From Pedobacter sp. R20-19 (lineage in GTDB: Bacteria; Bacteroidota; Bacteroidia; Sphingobacteriales; Sphingobacteriaceae): a stretch of DNA of 64,000 nucleotides. Below, one piece after another: positions 20,201 to 27,137 of this stretch. The notes below the pieces were generated by a model. The model was not told the origin of the DNA, did not search any database, and saw only the letters and a list, made by a program, of their open reading frames with translations. Positions within the stretch are counted from its first letter, which is position 1. Each line of letters starts with the position of its first letter. The stretch lies in assembly GCF_000708265.2 (NCBI RefSeq), contig NZ_JCKI01000001.1, positions 496,001-560,000 on the forward strand, in the 5' to 3' direction. The translations under genes and the position numbers were made by a program.

Positions 20201-20346
20201 TATTATTGATTACAAACTATAAAGGTGTAGATCCACAGGTGAATGGTTTGAGTGCTGCCGCTGGTGGATTGGGAGGAACAGGAATTGACTTCGGATCTTT
20301 TGGACAGCCAAGAGGTTATAACTTTGGTTTAAGAGTAGGTTTTTAA
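17266..20346 (+). CDS. SusC/RagA-type TonB-dependent outer-membrane transporter (second system)
   Basis: The signal peptide ends near residue 22 (AHAIAQQ). A carboxypeptidase-regulatory-like domain follows (TITGKVSSTDGPIPGVSIRV, residues 24-95), then the plug (FLNALQGRVAGATITP, FVIDGLPISN, LKGPEAAALYGTQGASGAVV) and a barrel ending LRVGF. At 1026 aa it is typical. It runs into the next susD with a one-base stop/start overlap, so the two are translationally coupled. The divergent DeoR-type gene and its candidate operators lie directly upstream, suggesting substrate-controlled expression. The substrate is unknown. Confidence 0.95.
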   Translation: MKKKLLLTFMGTFLLLAHAIAQQITITGKVSSTDGPIPGVSIRVKGTTTVAQTNGDGNYTIKALKTDVLQFTYIGFRTQENTVGNNTSLNIVLAADASNLDDVIVTAQGIERSSRSLGYSTQTIKGGEVAQTQRDNFLNALQGRVAGATITPTNGTPGASATMIIRGGVSLDGDNQPLFVIDGLPISNRTFSEYNLVGQGTFNRQNDYGNRAMDINPEEIETITILKGPEAAALYGTQGASGAVVITTKKAKSGTARVTYNNSFRVETAYRFPDVQSVYGGGAGGFFDDEVRTRTYFGAKIPGNRTIYDNVGNFYKTGFTQKHNASVEGGSEKLSVRTSLGYTNQTGVVPGTDFNTLNGKLSVTSTISDKLKMNGSINFINSKTNKTYKGASSPMLSSLTWPLVDDMRNYLTATGDRRTITGSLSAELDNPYWAVEKNPNWEKSNRMLANFGMDYVPTKWLSITARGGADINAGQGLSAYHPQSYEANKTSTTYLGGGINTYNTNERLYNATLIATIKKDFGKFKPVFRIGGDLTDASYQTNAQFGTRFYQHNFYSMNNTDPTTQRVAYADELKRKVGALAVAELGYDDLLYLTLTGRQDFSSTLPIKNYSFFYPASSLSFVFSDLAPLKKLSWLSFGKLRASYGQSGKDARNAYVTKTKLVAQTTTGGGFATDVTAGNPDLEAEFSTMAEGGLELGFFNNRLSFDFSYYNTVSNKQITAPRLSYATGAVLGYINSGKIRKRGFELLVKGNPIKTTNFSWDISANFARDRGNILELPAGQDVFYVSDSWLYDNVRAQYTVGQSLSAFAGIDYLRNNAGDVLINPQNGMPIKGTNFTPIGDRAPDISVGLTNSFTYKNFNLSFLLDMRKGGDIYNATEFYLYSRGMSTLTLDREVPRVITGVLKDGLENSSNPTKNNILVTPYITTSYYSTFYNTRDFLQEDVNWIRLKDITLSYNLPKSVFAKSNVFKSASVFFTGTDLLLITNYKGVDPQVNGLSAAAGGLGGTGIDFGSFGQPRGYNFGLRVGF

Positions 20347-21908
20347 TGATTAGAAAGATGAAAAAGATATATACAGTAATCGTGGTAATGGCCGTGTTTC
20401 TATCTGCAGGCTGCAAAAAATATCTGGATGTGAATACCGATCCGGCTACACCACAAACACCTGAAAACAGAACTTTAACGCCGCCACTATTTGCACAAAT
20501 GGAAAGGGGCATTCAATTCGATGCGAGGTACCTGGGTGGCGTCATTCAATACTTTGGAGTAGCTGTGAACGTAGGGGAAATTCATGGCTGGATTCCTGGA
20601 AGTGATAATATGGGCGAAATCTGGCGGACTAATTATTATGGCTTAGGTGCCAATCTAAACCTCATTATTGAAGATTCTCAGGCCAAGCAAGAATACAATT
20701 TTATAGGCTTGGCGCAAGCTTTGAAAGCCTGGAGCTGGCAAACTACTACTGATTATCATGGCGAGATTATCTTAAAACAAGCCTATGAACCAAATCGCTT
20801 TGTATTTGATTACGATAAGCAGGAAGATGTATACGCAGAAGTGGTGAAATTGGCTAATGAATCAATTGCAAATTTTTCCCGTACAGATGGAACAGGAAGC
20901 GTAGCGAAAATGAGTGCTGCCGATTTAGTTTATGCAGGAGATAATGCCAAATGGATCAAATTTAATTATGGCATATTAGCCAGAAACGCCAATAACCTGG
21001 TAAACAAAGCCAGCTACAATCCGTCCAAAGTTATAGAATATGTAGATAAGGCCTTATCCGGCAATGGGGATAACTTTATTGTGCCCAATACAGGTTCTAC
21101 ATCTGCAAATGGAAATTTTTTCGGTCCCCTCAGGGCAAACCTGGCTGCTTATCGTCAAACCAGAATGATTGTTGGGTTATTAGATGGAACTTATTTTACG
21201 GGTACCACGGGAGCAGTTATTGATCCCAGAATCTCGACAATGATCACGCCATCTGCCGATAATGTTTACAGAGGAACGATACCAGGTTTCAGTGATCCGG
21301 GCACTGTTGCTTTGAAAAACCAAATTCCAAATCCATGGGGCGTGTTGGCATCAGCCAACCCAGGTGCAGGTTTTGGTAAGTACCTTTTTAAAGATAATGT
21401 TGGGTTCCCAATCATGACCTACTCCGAAATGCAGTTTATCAAAGCAGAAGCAGCATTTAGAAAAGGTGACTTATCTATAGCCTACACGGCATACCTGAAC
21501 GGAATAACATCAAGTATAGATTTTGTAAGCACCCTGGGCACAGCTATAACCACTACTCAAAAAAATACTTACATGACCAGCGCCGCTGTAAAACAAAGTG
21601 CTTCAGCATTAACCCTGAGGGATATTATGTTGCAAAAGTACCTGGCTTTATATGGTTATGGCTTTGTAGAGACCTGGTGTGATCTACGTAAGTACAACTA
21701 TAACGAAGGAGATGTGAAAGGGAACAATCCTTACGCAGGGGTTTTTGTATTTCCCAATTCATTTTATGCAGATAATGGCGGCAAGCCAGCTCAACGTTAT
21801 CGCCCACGTTATAACTCAGAATACTTATGGAATGTAGCTGCTTTAAAAGTGATTGGTGCTGATCAACCTGATTATCATACTTACAAAATGTGGTTTTCTC
21901 AACCTTAA
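20346..21908 (+). CDS. SusD/RagB nutrient-binding outer-membrane lipoprotein (SusD-like-2 type)
   Basis: Partner of the preceding SusC. The lipobox LSAGC precedes KKYLDVNTDP, the usual start of this subfamily (PF12771-like). SEMQFIKAEAAFRKGD near residue 360 and LQKYLALYGYGFVETWCDLR near residue 425 match SusD-like helices. Two starts are possible: ATG at 20346, overlapping the susC stop, or ATG at 20358, which puts MKKIYT directly at the signal peptide and may be the true one. Length 516-520 aa. It is followed 12 bp on by a DUF4397 lipoprotein in the same operon. Confidence 0.92.
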   Translation: MIRKMKKIYTVIVVMAVFLSAGCKKYLDVNTDPATPQTPENRTLTPPLFAQMERGIQFDARYLGGVIQYFGVAVNVGEIHGWIPGSDNMGEIWRTNYYGLGANLNLIIEDSQAKQEYNFIGLAQALKAWSWQTTTDYHGEIILKQAYEPNRFVFDYDKQEDVYAEVVKLANESIANFSRTDGTGSVAKMSAADLVYAGDNAKWIKFNYGILARNANNLVNKASYNPSKVIEYVDKALSGNGDNFIVPNTGSTSANGNFFGPLRANLAAYRQTRMIVGLLDGTYFTGTTGAVIDPRISTMITPSADNVYRGTIPGFSDPGTVALKNQIPNPWGVLASANPGAGFGKYLFKDNVGFPIMTYSEMQFIKAEAAFRKGDLSIAYTAYLNGITSSIDFVSTLGTAITTTQKNTYMTSAAVKQSASALTLRDIMLQKYLALYGYGFVETWCDLRKYNYNEGDVKGNNPYAGVFVFPNSFYADNGGKPAQRYRPRYNSEYLWNVAALKVIGADQPDYHTYKMWFSQP

Positions 21909-21920
21909 TTAGATATTATT

Positions 21921-22706
21921 ATGAAAAAAATATGCTATATATTCTTCGCTGTTGCTATTGCATTTACAGCATGCAAAAAAGGCGATTTAGTAGAAAGTAC
22001 ACCTTATACCAAGATCAATGTTGGCGATCCGGCTTACTCGTTTCTGCGATTCATTAACATTACGCCAGGTAGTCCGAACATTAACTTCTACCTAAACGAT
22101 GTTAGAATTACAGGAGCCTATAATGCCCTAAGCGGGGAAACAGGTTTTGGGTACAATACCATTTTTCCTAATCTATCGGGTCAATACCTGCCGATTACAC
22201 CAGGCACGAACAAAATAGATGCAAAAATTGTATCCTCTGCAACGGTAGATAAAGGTTTAAATGTTTTAAATACCAACATCAATACCAATGGAGGTCGGTA
22301 TTATACCTTATTTACCACAGGATCTTATAACACAACAGATAAAAAGATTCCATCATCGTACCTGTTGGAAGAAGTGAAACCTGTTTTAGATACCACAAAG
22401 GTATTTGTGAGAATGGTAAATTTATACACGGGTGCCCCTACAAATATAGATTTGGTTCAAAAAGCAACAGGTCAGGTAATCATCTCAAATATTGCTTTTA
22501 ATGCTGCATCAGGTTTTGTTGAAATCCCTTTGCCGGGCCAGGCGAATATTTATCAGTTTAATAGCGCTGGTACTACTACCCCTATATCAACCACAAATTT
22601 AACCGCTACACTAACAAAAGGCCAGGCTTATACCTTTATCCTGAGGGGAATAGCTGGCTCTACAGCCACGCCTTTTGGTATAAGTTATTATACCTCATTT
22701 TACTAG
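21921..22706 (+). CDS. DUF4397-domain lipoprotein
   Basis: Cell-envelope lipoprotein with the signal and lipobox FTAC in the first 18 residues. Two beta-rich DUF4397-like repeats follow: YSFLRFINITPGSPNINFYL near residue 42 and VFVRMVNLYTGAPTNIDLV near residue 160. DUF4397 proteins often accompany SusCD pairs in Bacteroidota and may bind glycans at the surface, but no reaction is known. It is the last gene of the operon starting at 17266 and ends at a clear bidirectional terminator. Confidence 0.82.
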   Translation: MKKICYIFFAVAIAFTACKKGDLVESTPYTKINVGDPAYSFLRFINITPGSPNINFYLNDVRITGAYNALSGETGFGYNTIFPNLSGQYLPITPGTNKIDAKIVSSATVDKGLNVLNTNINTNGGRYYTLFTTGSYNTTDKKIPSSYLLEEVKPVLDTTKVFVRMVNLYTGAPTNIDLVQKATGQVIISNIAFNAASGFVEIPLPGQANIYQFNSAGTTTPISTTNLTATLTKGQAYTFILRGIAGSTATPFGISYYTSFY

Positions 22707-22723
22707 TCCATTTTTTACGATTA

Positions 22724-22756
22724 TAAAAAAAGACAAGGTTTTGCCTTGTCTTTTTT
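22724..22756. terminator. Bidirectional rho-independent terminator
   Basis: AAAAAAAGACAAGG and CCTTGTCTTTTTT form a long stem around TTTTG. Flanking A and T runs serve both strands, between convergent DUF4397 and barrel-protein genes. Confidence 0.88.
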
Positions 22757-22790
22757 ATTTTAAAGGCATTTGCCTTGCTAAAATATATGA

Positions 22791-23393
22791 TTACAAGATC
22801 TTAAATCCTAAACTCAACTGAAATAAGTTCGGCTTCTGGCTGTATTTTTCGCTTTTACTAATGTTGGAAAGACCAGCCTCATAACGTAAATCAACAGAGA
22901 TTGCCCCTACGTCTACACCAGCACCAGCCTGTAAGCCCAGGGCTTGGTTTTTGTAATTGTCAAAATCAGTAGCTTGTTGATAAGCAGAACTAAAACTCGA
23001 ATTTTCATCCAGGATAAAGGAAATTACAGGTCCGGCCATTACCCTGAAATTTAAGTTTTTAGCGCCAAATTTAGTTCCAATTAAAACTGGTACATCAAGT
23101 GTAGTAAACCTCACCTTACCTTCGGCAGCAACCTCATTATTATTGTTATTGGTAAAACTGATGAATTTATTGCCTTTGCTACCAATATAGGCTTCGGGCT
23201 GTACATAGAAACTTGCACCGCCAATTCTGGCCCAGGCACCAACCTGATAGCCCAGGCGATTTTCTTCGCTGGCAAAATCTGAATTGAGTTTAGCTAAATT
23301 TACACCTGCTTTAACCCCAAGATTAAATGTTTGCGCTTGAGATGTTGCCCAGCCTAAGGCCAGGAAAACAATAGGGAGAATAAGTTTTTTCAT
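22791..23393 (-). CDS. Outer-membrane beta-barrel protein (PorT-like)
   Basis: Small porin-fold protein of unknown ligand. A Sec signal (ILPIVFLALGWATSQAQ) is followed by TFNLGVKAGVNLAKLNSDF, typical of the outer membrane beta-barrel_2 family, alternating amphipathic strands, and a C-terminal strand FQLSLGFKIL. At 200 aa it fits an eight-stranded barrel. It is a single-gene unit ending at the shared terminator. Such genes are common in Bacteroidota and often stress related, but nothing here specifies a role. Confidence 0.85.
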   Translation of the reverse strand: MKKLILPIVFLALGWATSQAQTFNLGVKAGVNLAKLNSDFASEENRLGYQVGAWARIGGASFYVQPEAYIGSKGNKFISFTNNNNNEVAAEGKVRFTTLDVPVLIGTKFGAKNLNFRVMAGPVISFILDENSSFSSAYQQATDFDNYKNQALGLQAGAGVDVGAISVDLRYEAGLSNISKSEKYSQKPNLFQLSLGFKIL

Positions 23394-23440
23394 TTTCTTA
23401 ATTTTTGCGTGTTTTTATAGGATAGATAACGTCGTTTTAA

Positions 23441-23448
23441 CAAAATTA
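23441..23448 (-). promoter_or_regulatory. Possible -7 box for the barrel-protein gene
   Basis: The minus strand reads TAATTTTG (TAnnTTTG), 48 bp before the start codon. The nearest upstream TTG is only 15 bp away, so the -33 box is not convincing. Confidence 0.38.
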
Positions 23449-23525
23449 TCATGTATGGTATTCCAACTATCTCTATTTTTTCGCCTCAACAGATAAAAAA
23501 GATGTTATTGTGCGCAAATATTTTT

Positions 23526-23533
23526 TACTTTTG
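23526..23533 (+). promoter_or_regulatory. -7 box for small gene at 23552
   Basis: TACTTTTG matches TAnnTTTG and lies 18 bp before the ATG at 23552. It argues against the in-frame GTG at 23510, which would lie upstream of transcription start. Confidence 0.5.
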
Positions 23534-23551
23534 CATCAAACAAAATCTGCT

Positions 23552-23767
23552 ATGGCTAATTTTCAACTTACTGCTGAAACCGCATTTAAAGTAAAAACTA
23601 AATTCTTAAGGAAATACCGCGACTTAGCAAATGAGCCATTGGAATTTACGCCAGGTAAAGAAGATGAACTGGTGCAGGATTTAATGCGATTGGTAAAACG
23701 CGACCGCACTTACATTGAGTTTACCATTCAGAAAGCCCTTGCTGATACCAAAGGAAACAGATTGTAA
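23552..23767 (+). CDS. Small conserved-looking hypothetical protein
   Basis: A 71-aa protein, not recognised. It begins MANFQLTAETAFKVKTKFL and is rich in charged residues (KYRDLANEPLEFTPGKEDEL, VKRDRTYIEFTIQKALADT); it looks soluble and helical with no signal or membrane segment. The ATG at 23552 is preferred over a GTG at 23510 because a -7 promoter box lies between them. It stands alone, divergent from the barrel-protein gene. Coding bias and clean termination suggest a real gene. Confidence 0.65.
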   Translation: MANFQLTAETAFKVKTKFLRKYRDLANEPLEFTPGKEDELVQDLMRLVKRDRTYIEFTIQKALADTKGNRL

Positions 23768-23981
23768 TCCTAAATTCTCCAAAAATTTACCTTTCTTTTC
23801 GTAACGCTTTATTTACGCTGTACCTGAATAAGTATTTTTAATATTTATCTCTTTTTGTACATTTACACCTATACCATCGTGAATTAATTCGTGGTTAATG
23901 CTTTATGATGCAGTATCATCATATTGCCTAAAATCATTCACTTAAATTTCTATTCATGATGACCATTAAATATAACTAAGG

Positions 23982-25673
23982 ATGAAAAATTTAAGATATG
24001 CTTTTTTAGCTGCAGGATGTTGCGTTGCAATTTTATCTTTTTCATTTAAGGAAGACTTATTTCTGGTTTCCAAAAACCTGGATATTTTTGCCTCTCTCTA
24101 TAAGGAAATCAATATCAATTATGTTGATGATACCAATGCACCTCAGTTGATGAAAACAGGTATTGATGCCATGTTGGATAGCCTGGATCCTTATACTGAA
24201 TATGTACCCGAATCGGAAATTGAAGATTATAAGCTTAAATATGTAAGTACCCAGTATGGTGGCATTGGTGCCAGTACAGTTTTAATTGATGGTAAGCTTT
24301 TTATAAATGAAGTAAGCGAAGGTTACCCTGCTTATAAGGATGAAGTTAAGGCTGGCGACCAGATCATCAAAATTAACGGCATTGAAATTAAGGGAAAAGA
24401 ACGGGCCCAGATTAGCCAGTTGTTACGTGGGCCAAAAGGTACACCTGTAGATCTCGTTTTTATCAGAGAAGGTAAAGAGCTTACCAAGAAAATCATTCGT
24501 GATGAGATTAAGCAGCCAAATGTATCCTATTCCGGTATGGTTGGTGATGGTATTGGTTATATCAAACTGGATAAGTTTTTAGAAAACTCTGGTCAGGAGG
24601 TAAAAGATGCCTTATTAAACATCAATAAACAAAATCCAAAAGGAATTATTCTTGATCTACGGAACAATGGTGGTGGTATTTTGCAGGAAGCGGTAAAAAT
24701 CGTTAACCTGTTTGTTAATAAAGATCAGCTGATTGTTACCCAAAAAGGTAAAAATGTAGAAAAAACAATTGCTTATAAAACTCAATATCCACCTGTTTCA
24801 ATTGATTTGCCTTTGGTTGTACTGGTAAACGCAAATTCAGCATCAGCCTCAGAAATTGTGGCTGGTTCTCTGCAGGATCTTGATCGGGCGGTTGTGGTTG
24901 GGCAACGGAGCTACGGAAAAGGTTTGGTTCAGCAAACTTTTAACCTACCCTACAATAGCATGGTGAAAGTAACCGTTGCGAAATATTATACGCCGTCAGG
25001 TAGGTGCATTCAAAAATTGGATTATGCCCATAAAAATGCAGATGGAATTGCCGAACGATTTGCAGATTCTACCATGTTGATGTTTCAAACCAAGGCTGGC
25101 CGGAATGTATATAGCGGCAATGGCGTATATCCCGATGTGGTAATTAATGCCGATAAATTAAGTCCGGTAACCATCAATATGATTAACAAGAGCTTGTTTT
25201 TTAACTATGCCAATCAGTACAGAAAAAACAATTCAAAGCTTGAATCTGCCAAAACCTTTCAGCTTTCTGATGCGGATTACGCTGCTTTTGTAAATACCCT
25301 GGCTGATAAGGACCTGACTTACCAAAGCAAAACAGAAAGATTACTTTCTGACTTACGCATTGAAGCAGAAAAAGAAAATAAATCAGCAGAAGTTAAAGCC
25401 GATCTGGAAAATTTGAAATACAAGCTAACTGTATCTAAAAAGACAGATATGGCGGTACACAAATCGGAAATTAAAAGAGTTTTGGAAACACAAATCATCA
25501 GCCGATATTTTTATGAAAAAGGCAGAATTGAACAAAGCTTTCAATACGATAAAGAGTTAATGGGGGCTAAAGCTTTATTTGGTAATCAGCCTCAAATGTT
25601 GGCTATTTTAAAGGGCGAAGGAAATTATAAGGTAATTGGTAAGCCAATGAAGGAAACAGCCTCCGTAGATTAA
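23982..25673 (+). CDS. C-terminal processing protease, S41 family
   Basis: Periplasmic serine protease of the CtpA/Prc type that trims or degrades proteins from their C-termini. An N-terminal signal or anchor helix (residues 7-22) leads to a helical cap, a PDZ domain (about 85-160, YGGIGASTVL ... GDQIIKINGIEIKGK) and the S41 core. The Ser288/Lys313 dyad is seen in SASASEIVAG and SYGKGLVQQT by the spacing known from E. coli Tsp. A C-terminal helical extension (about 430-563) is common in Bacteroidota homologues. The gene is 22 bp ahead of the GH29 gene and could be read through into it, but the functions are unrelated. Confidence 0.93.
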   Translation: MKNLRYAFLAAGCCVAILSFSFKEDLFLVSKNLDIFASLYKEININYVDDTNAPQLMKTGIDAMLDSLDPYTEYVPESEIEDYKLKYVSTQYGGIGASTVLIDGKLFINEVSEGYPAYKDEVKAGDQIIKINGIEIKGKERAQISQLLRGPKGTPVDLVFIREGKELTKKIIRDEIKQPNVSYSGMVGDGIGYIKLDKFLENSGQEVKDALLNINKQNPKGIILDLRNNGGGILQEAVKIVNLFVNKDQLIVTQKGKNVEKTIAYKTQYPPVSIDLPLVVLVNANSASASEIVAGSLQDLDRAVVVGQRSYGKGLVQQTFNLPYNSMVKVTVAKYYTPSGRCIQKLDYAHKNADGIAERFADSTMLMFQTKAGRNVYSGNGVYPDVVINADKLSPVTINMINKSLFFNYANQYRKNNSKLESAKTFQLSDADYAAFVNTLADKDLTYQSKTERLLSDLRIEAEKENKSAEVKADLENLKYKLTVSKKTDMAVHKSEIKRVLETQIISRYFYEKGRIEQSFQYDKELMGAKALFGNQPQMLAILKGEGNYKVIGKPMKETASVD

Positions 25674-25695
25674 AAAACCTAACCCAGATCTCCAA

Positions 25696-27024
25696 ATGAA
25701 AAAAATAATAATAGCTACACTTTGTTTGTTACTAAGCTTGAGTTTGAAGGCTCAGAATTATACACCTACGGCAGATAACTTGAAACAAAGAACTTGGTTT
25801 AGTGATGCCCGGTTTGGTTTGTTTATTCATTGGGGGCCTTTTAGTATACCCGGCAGTGGCGAATGGGTGATGAACGATAGAAAGCTTACTGTACACAATT
25901 ATACTAATCTAAAAGATTTTTTCAATCCAATTGATTTTAATGCCGAGCAATGGGTAACCATGGCAAAATCGGCAGGCATGAAATATATTACGCTGATTAC
26001 CCGGCACCATGATGGTTTTAGTATGTGGGACACTAAATATTCAGATTTCAATATTATGCATACCCCGTACAAAAAAGATATTGTGAAAATGATGGCGGAT
26101 GAGTGCCACAAGCAAGGAATAAAGTTATACCTGTATTATTCTCTGTTGGATTGGCGAAGAGAAGATTACCCACACGAAACTGGTCGCACAGGGCAATTTT
26201 CGGGTAGAAAAGGTAAAGGCGATTACGCCAGTTATTTGCAATTTATGAAAAACCAATTAACCGAATTGTTAACCAATTATGGTGAGATTGGAGGCATTTG
26301 GTTTGACGGCCACTGGGACCAGACTGCACCGGAAGGATCGAGCGACAGAACATCACGGATTGATTGGAAATACGATGAAATTTATGGTTTGATTCATCAG
26401 CTTCAGCCTCAATGTATGATTGGCAACAACCATCATTTAATGCCTTTCGCAGGAGAAGATTTTCAAATGTTTGAACGTGATCTTCCCGGTGAAAATAAGT
26501 CAGGTTTGAGTTTTCAGCAGGCCTCCGAAAAGTTGCCTTTAGAAACCTGCGAAACCATTTCAAATTCATGGGGATATAATTTAAGCGATACGCTTTATAA
26601 ATCGAAAAAAGAACTTGTGCATATGTTGGTTAAGGCAGCAAGTTTAGGCTCAAATCTTTTGTTAAATATTGGCCCAATGCCCAATGGTAAAATTCAGCCC
26701 GAATTTCAGGATCGTTTAAAGGGCTTGGGCGATTGGCTTAAAATTTATGGCGAAAGTATTTACAATACCCATGGCGGATACATAAAACCGCAGGATTGGG
26801 GCAGCATTACACAAAGCGATCAAAAAATTTATATCCATATTTTAGATGGAAAAACAACAACACTTCGGCTAGATAATTTTCCTGCAAAGAAAATTAGAAA
26901 GGCTTATTCGCTTAAATATCATAGCAAAGTGAATTATACCTTCAAAAATTCGAATTTGGAAATTAAGACAACTTTAAATGATTCAGAACCAGATCAGGTG
27001 ATTGTTTTAGAAGTTAATAATTAA
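25696..27024 (+). CDS. GH29 alpha-L-fucosidase
   Basis: Secreted retaining fucosidase releasing terminal L-fucose. The signal peptide ends near residue 19 (LKAQ). The catalytic (beta/alpha)8 domain begins WFSDARFGLFIHWGPFS; the nucleophile is Asp204 in GGIWFDGHWD, and the TRHHDGFSMW motif binds substrate. A C-terminal beta domain follows from about residue 350. At 442 aa it lacks extra carbohydrate-binding modules. With GH92 and GH2 enzymes next to it, it probably works on fucosylated, mannose-rich glycans such as plant, fungal or host N-glycans (inference). Confidence 0.94.
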   Translation: MKKIIIATLCLLLSLSLKAQNYTPTADNLKQRTWFSDARFGLFIHWGPFSIPGSGEWVMNDRKLTVHNYTNLKDFFNPIDFNAEQWVTMAKSAGMKYITLITRHHDGFSMWDTKYSDFNIMHTPYKKDIVKMMADECHKQGIKLYLYYSLLDWRREDYPHETGRTGQFSGRKGKGDYASYLQFMKNQLTELLTNYGEIGGIWFDGHWDQTAPEGSSDRTSRIDWKYDEIYGLIHQLQPQCMIGNNHHLMPFAGEDFQMFERDLPGENKSGLSFQQASEKLPLETCETISNSWGYNLSDTLYKSKKELVHMLVKAASLGSNLLLNIGPMPNGKIQPEFQDRLKGLGDWLKIYGESIYNTHGGYIKPQDWGSITQSDQKIYIHILDGKTTTLRLDNFPAKKIRKAYSLKYHSKVNYTFKNSNLEIKTTLNDSEPDQVIVLEVNN

Positions 27025-27072
27025 CAACGAATTACTTTTTAATGGTTTGTGGTTAAATCTTTTTCACTTATG

Positions 27073-27103
27073 CTTGAAATTTACGTAAAACGTTTTACTT
27101 TTA
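27073..27103 (+). promoter_or_regulatory. Promoter of GH92 gene with embedded perfect palindrome
   Basis: CTTG (27073-27076), 19 bp, then TACTTTTA (27096-27103), a near match to TTTG-N19-TAnnTTTG. The perfect palindrome GTAAAACGTTTTAC at 27085-27098, with central CG, overlaps the spacer and the -7 box. Such CG-centred palindromes are typical LacI-family operators; binding here would block transcription. Confidence 0.55.
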
Positions 27104-27137
27104 GGCTTTTAAATCTATTGTAGGAAATTATAAGCAC

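Noticed and set aside
23510..23551. GTG start at 23510 for the small protein
   Set aside because: A TAnnTTTG box at 23526-23533 lies downstream of it, so the ATG at 23552 is more likely.
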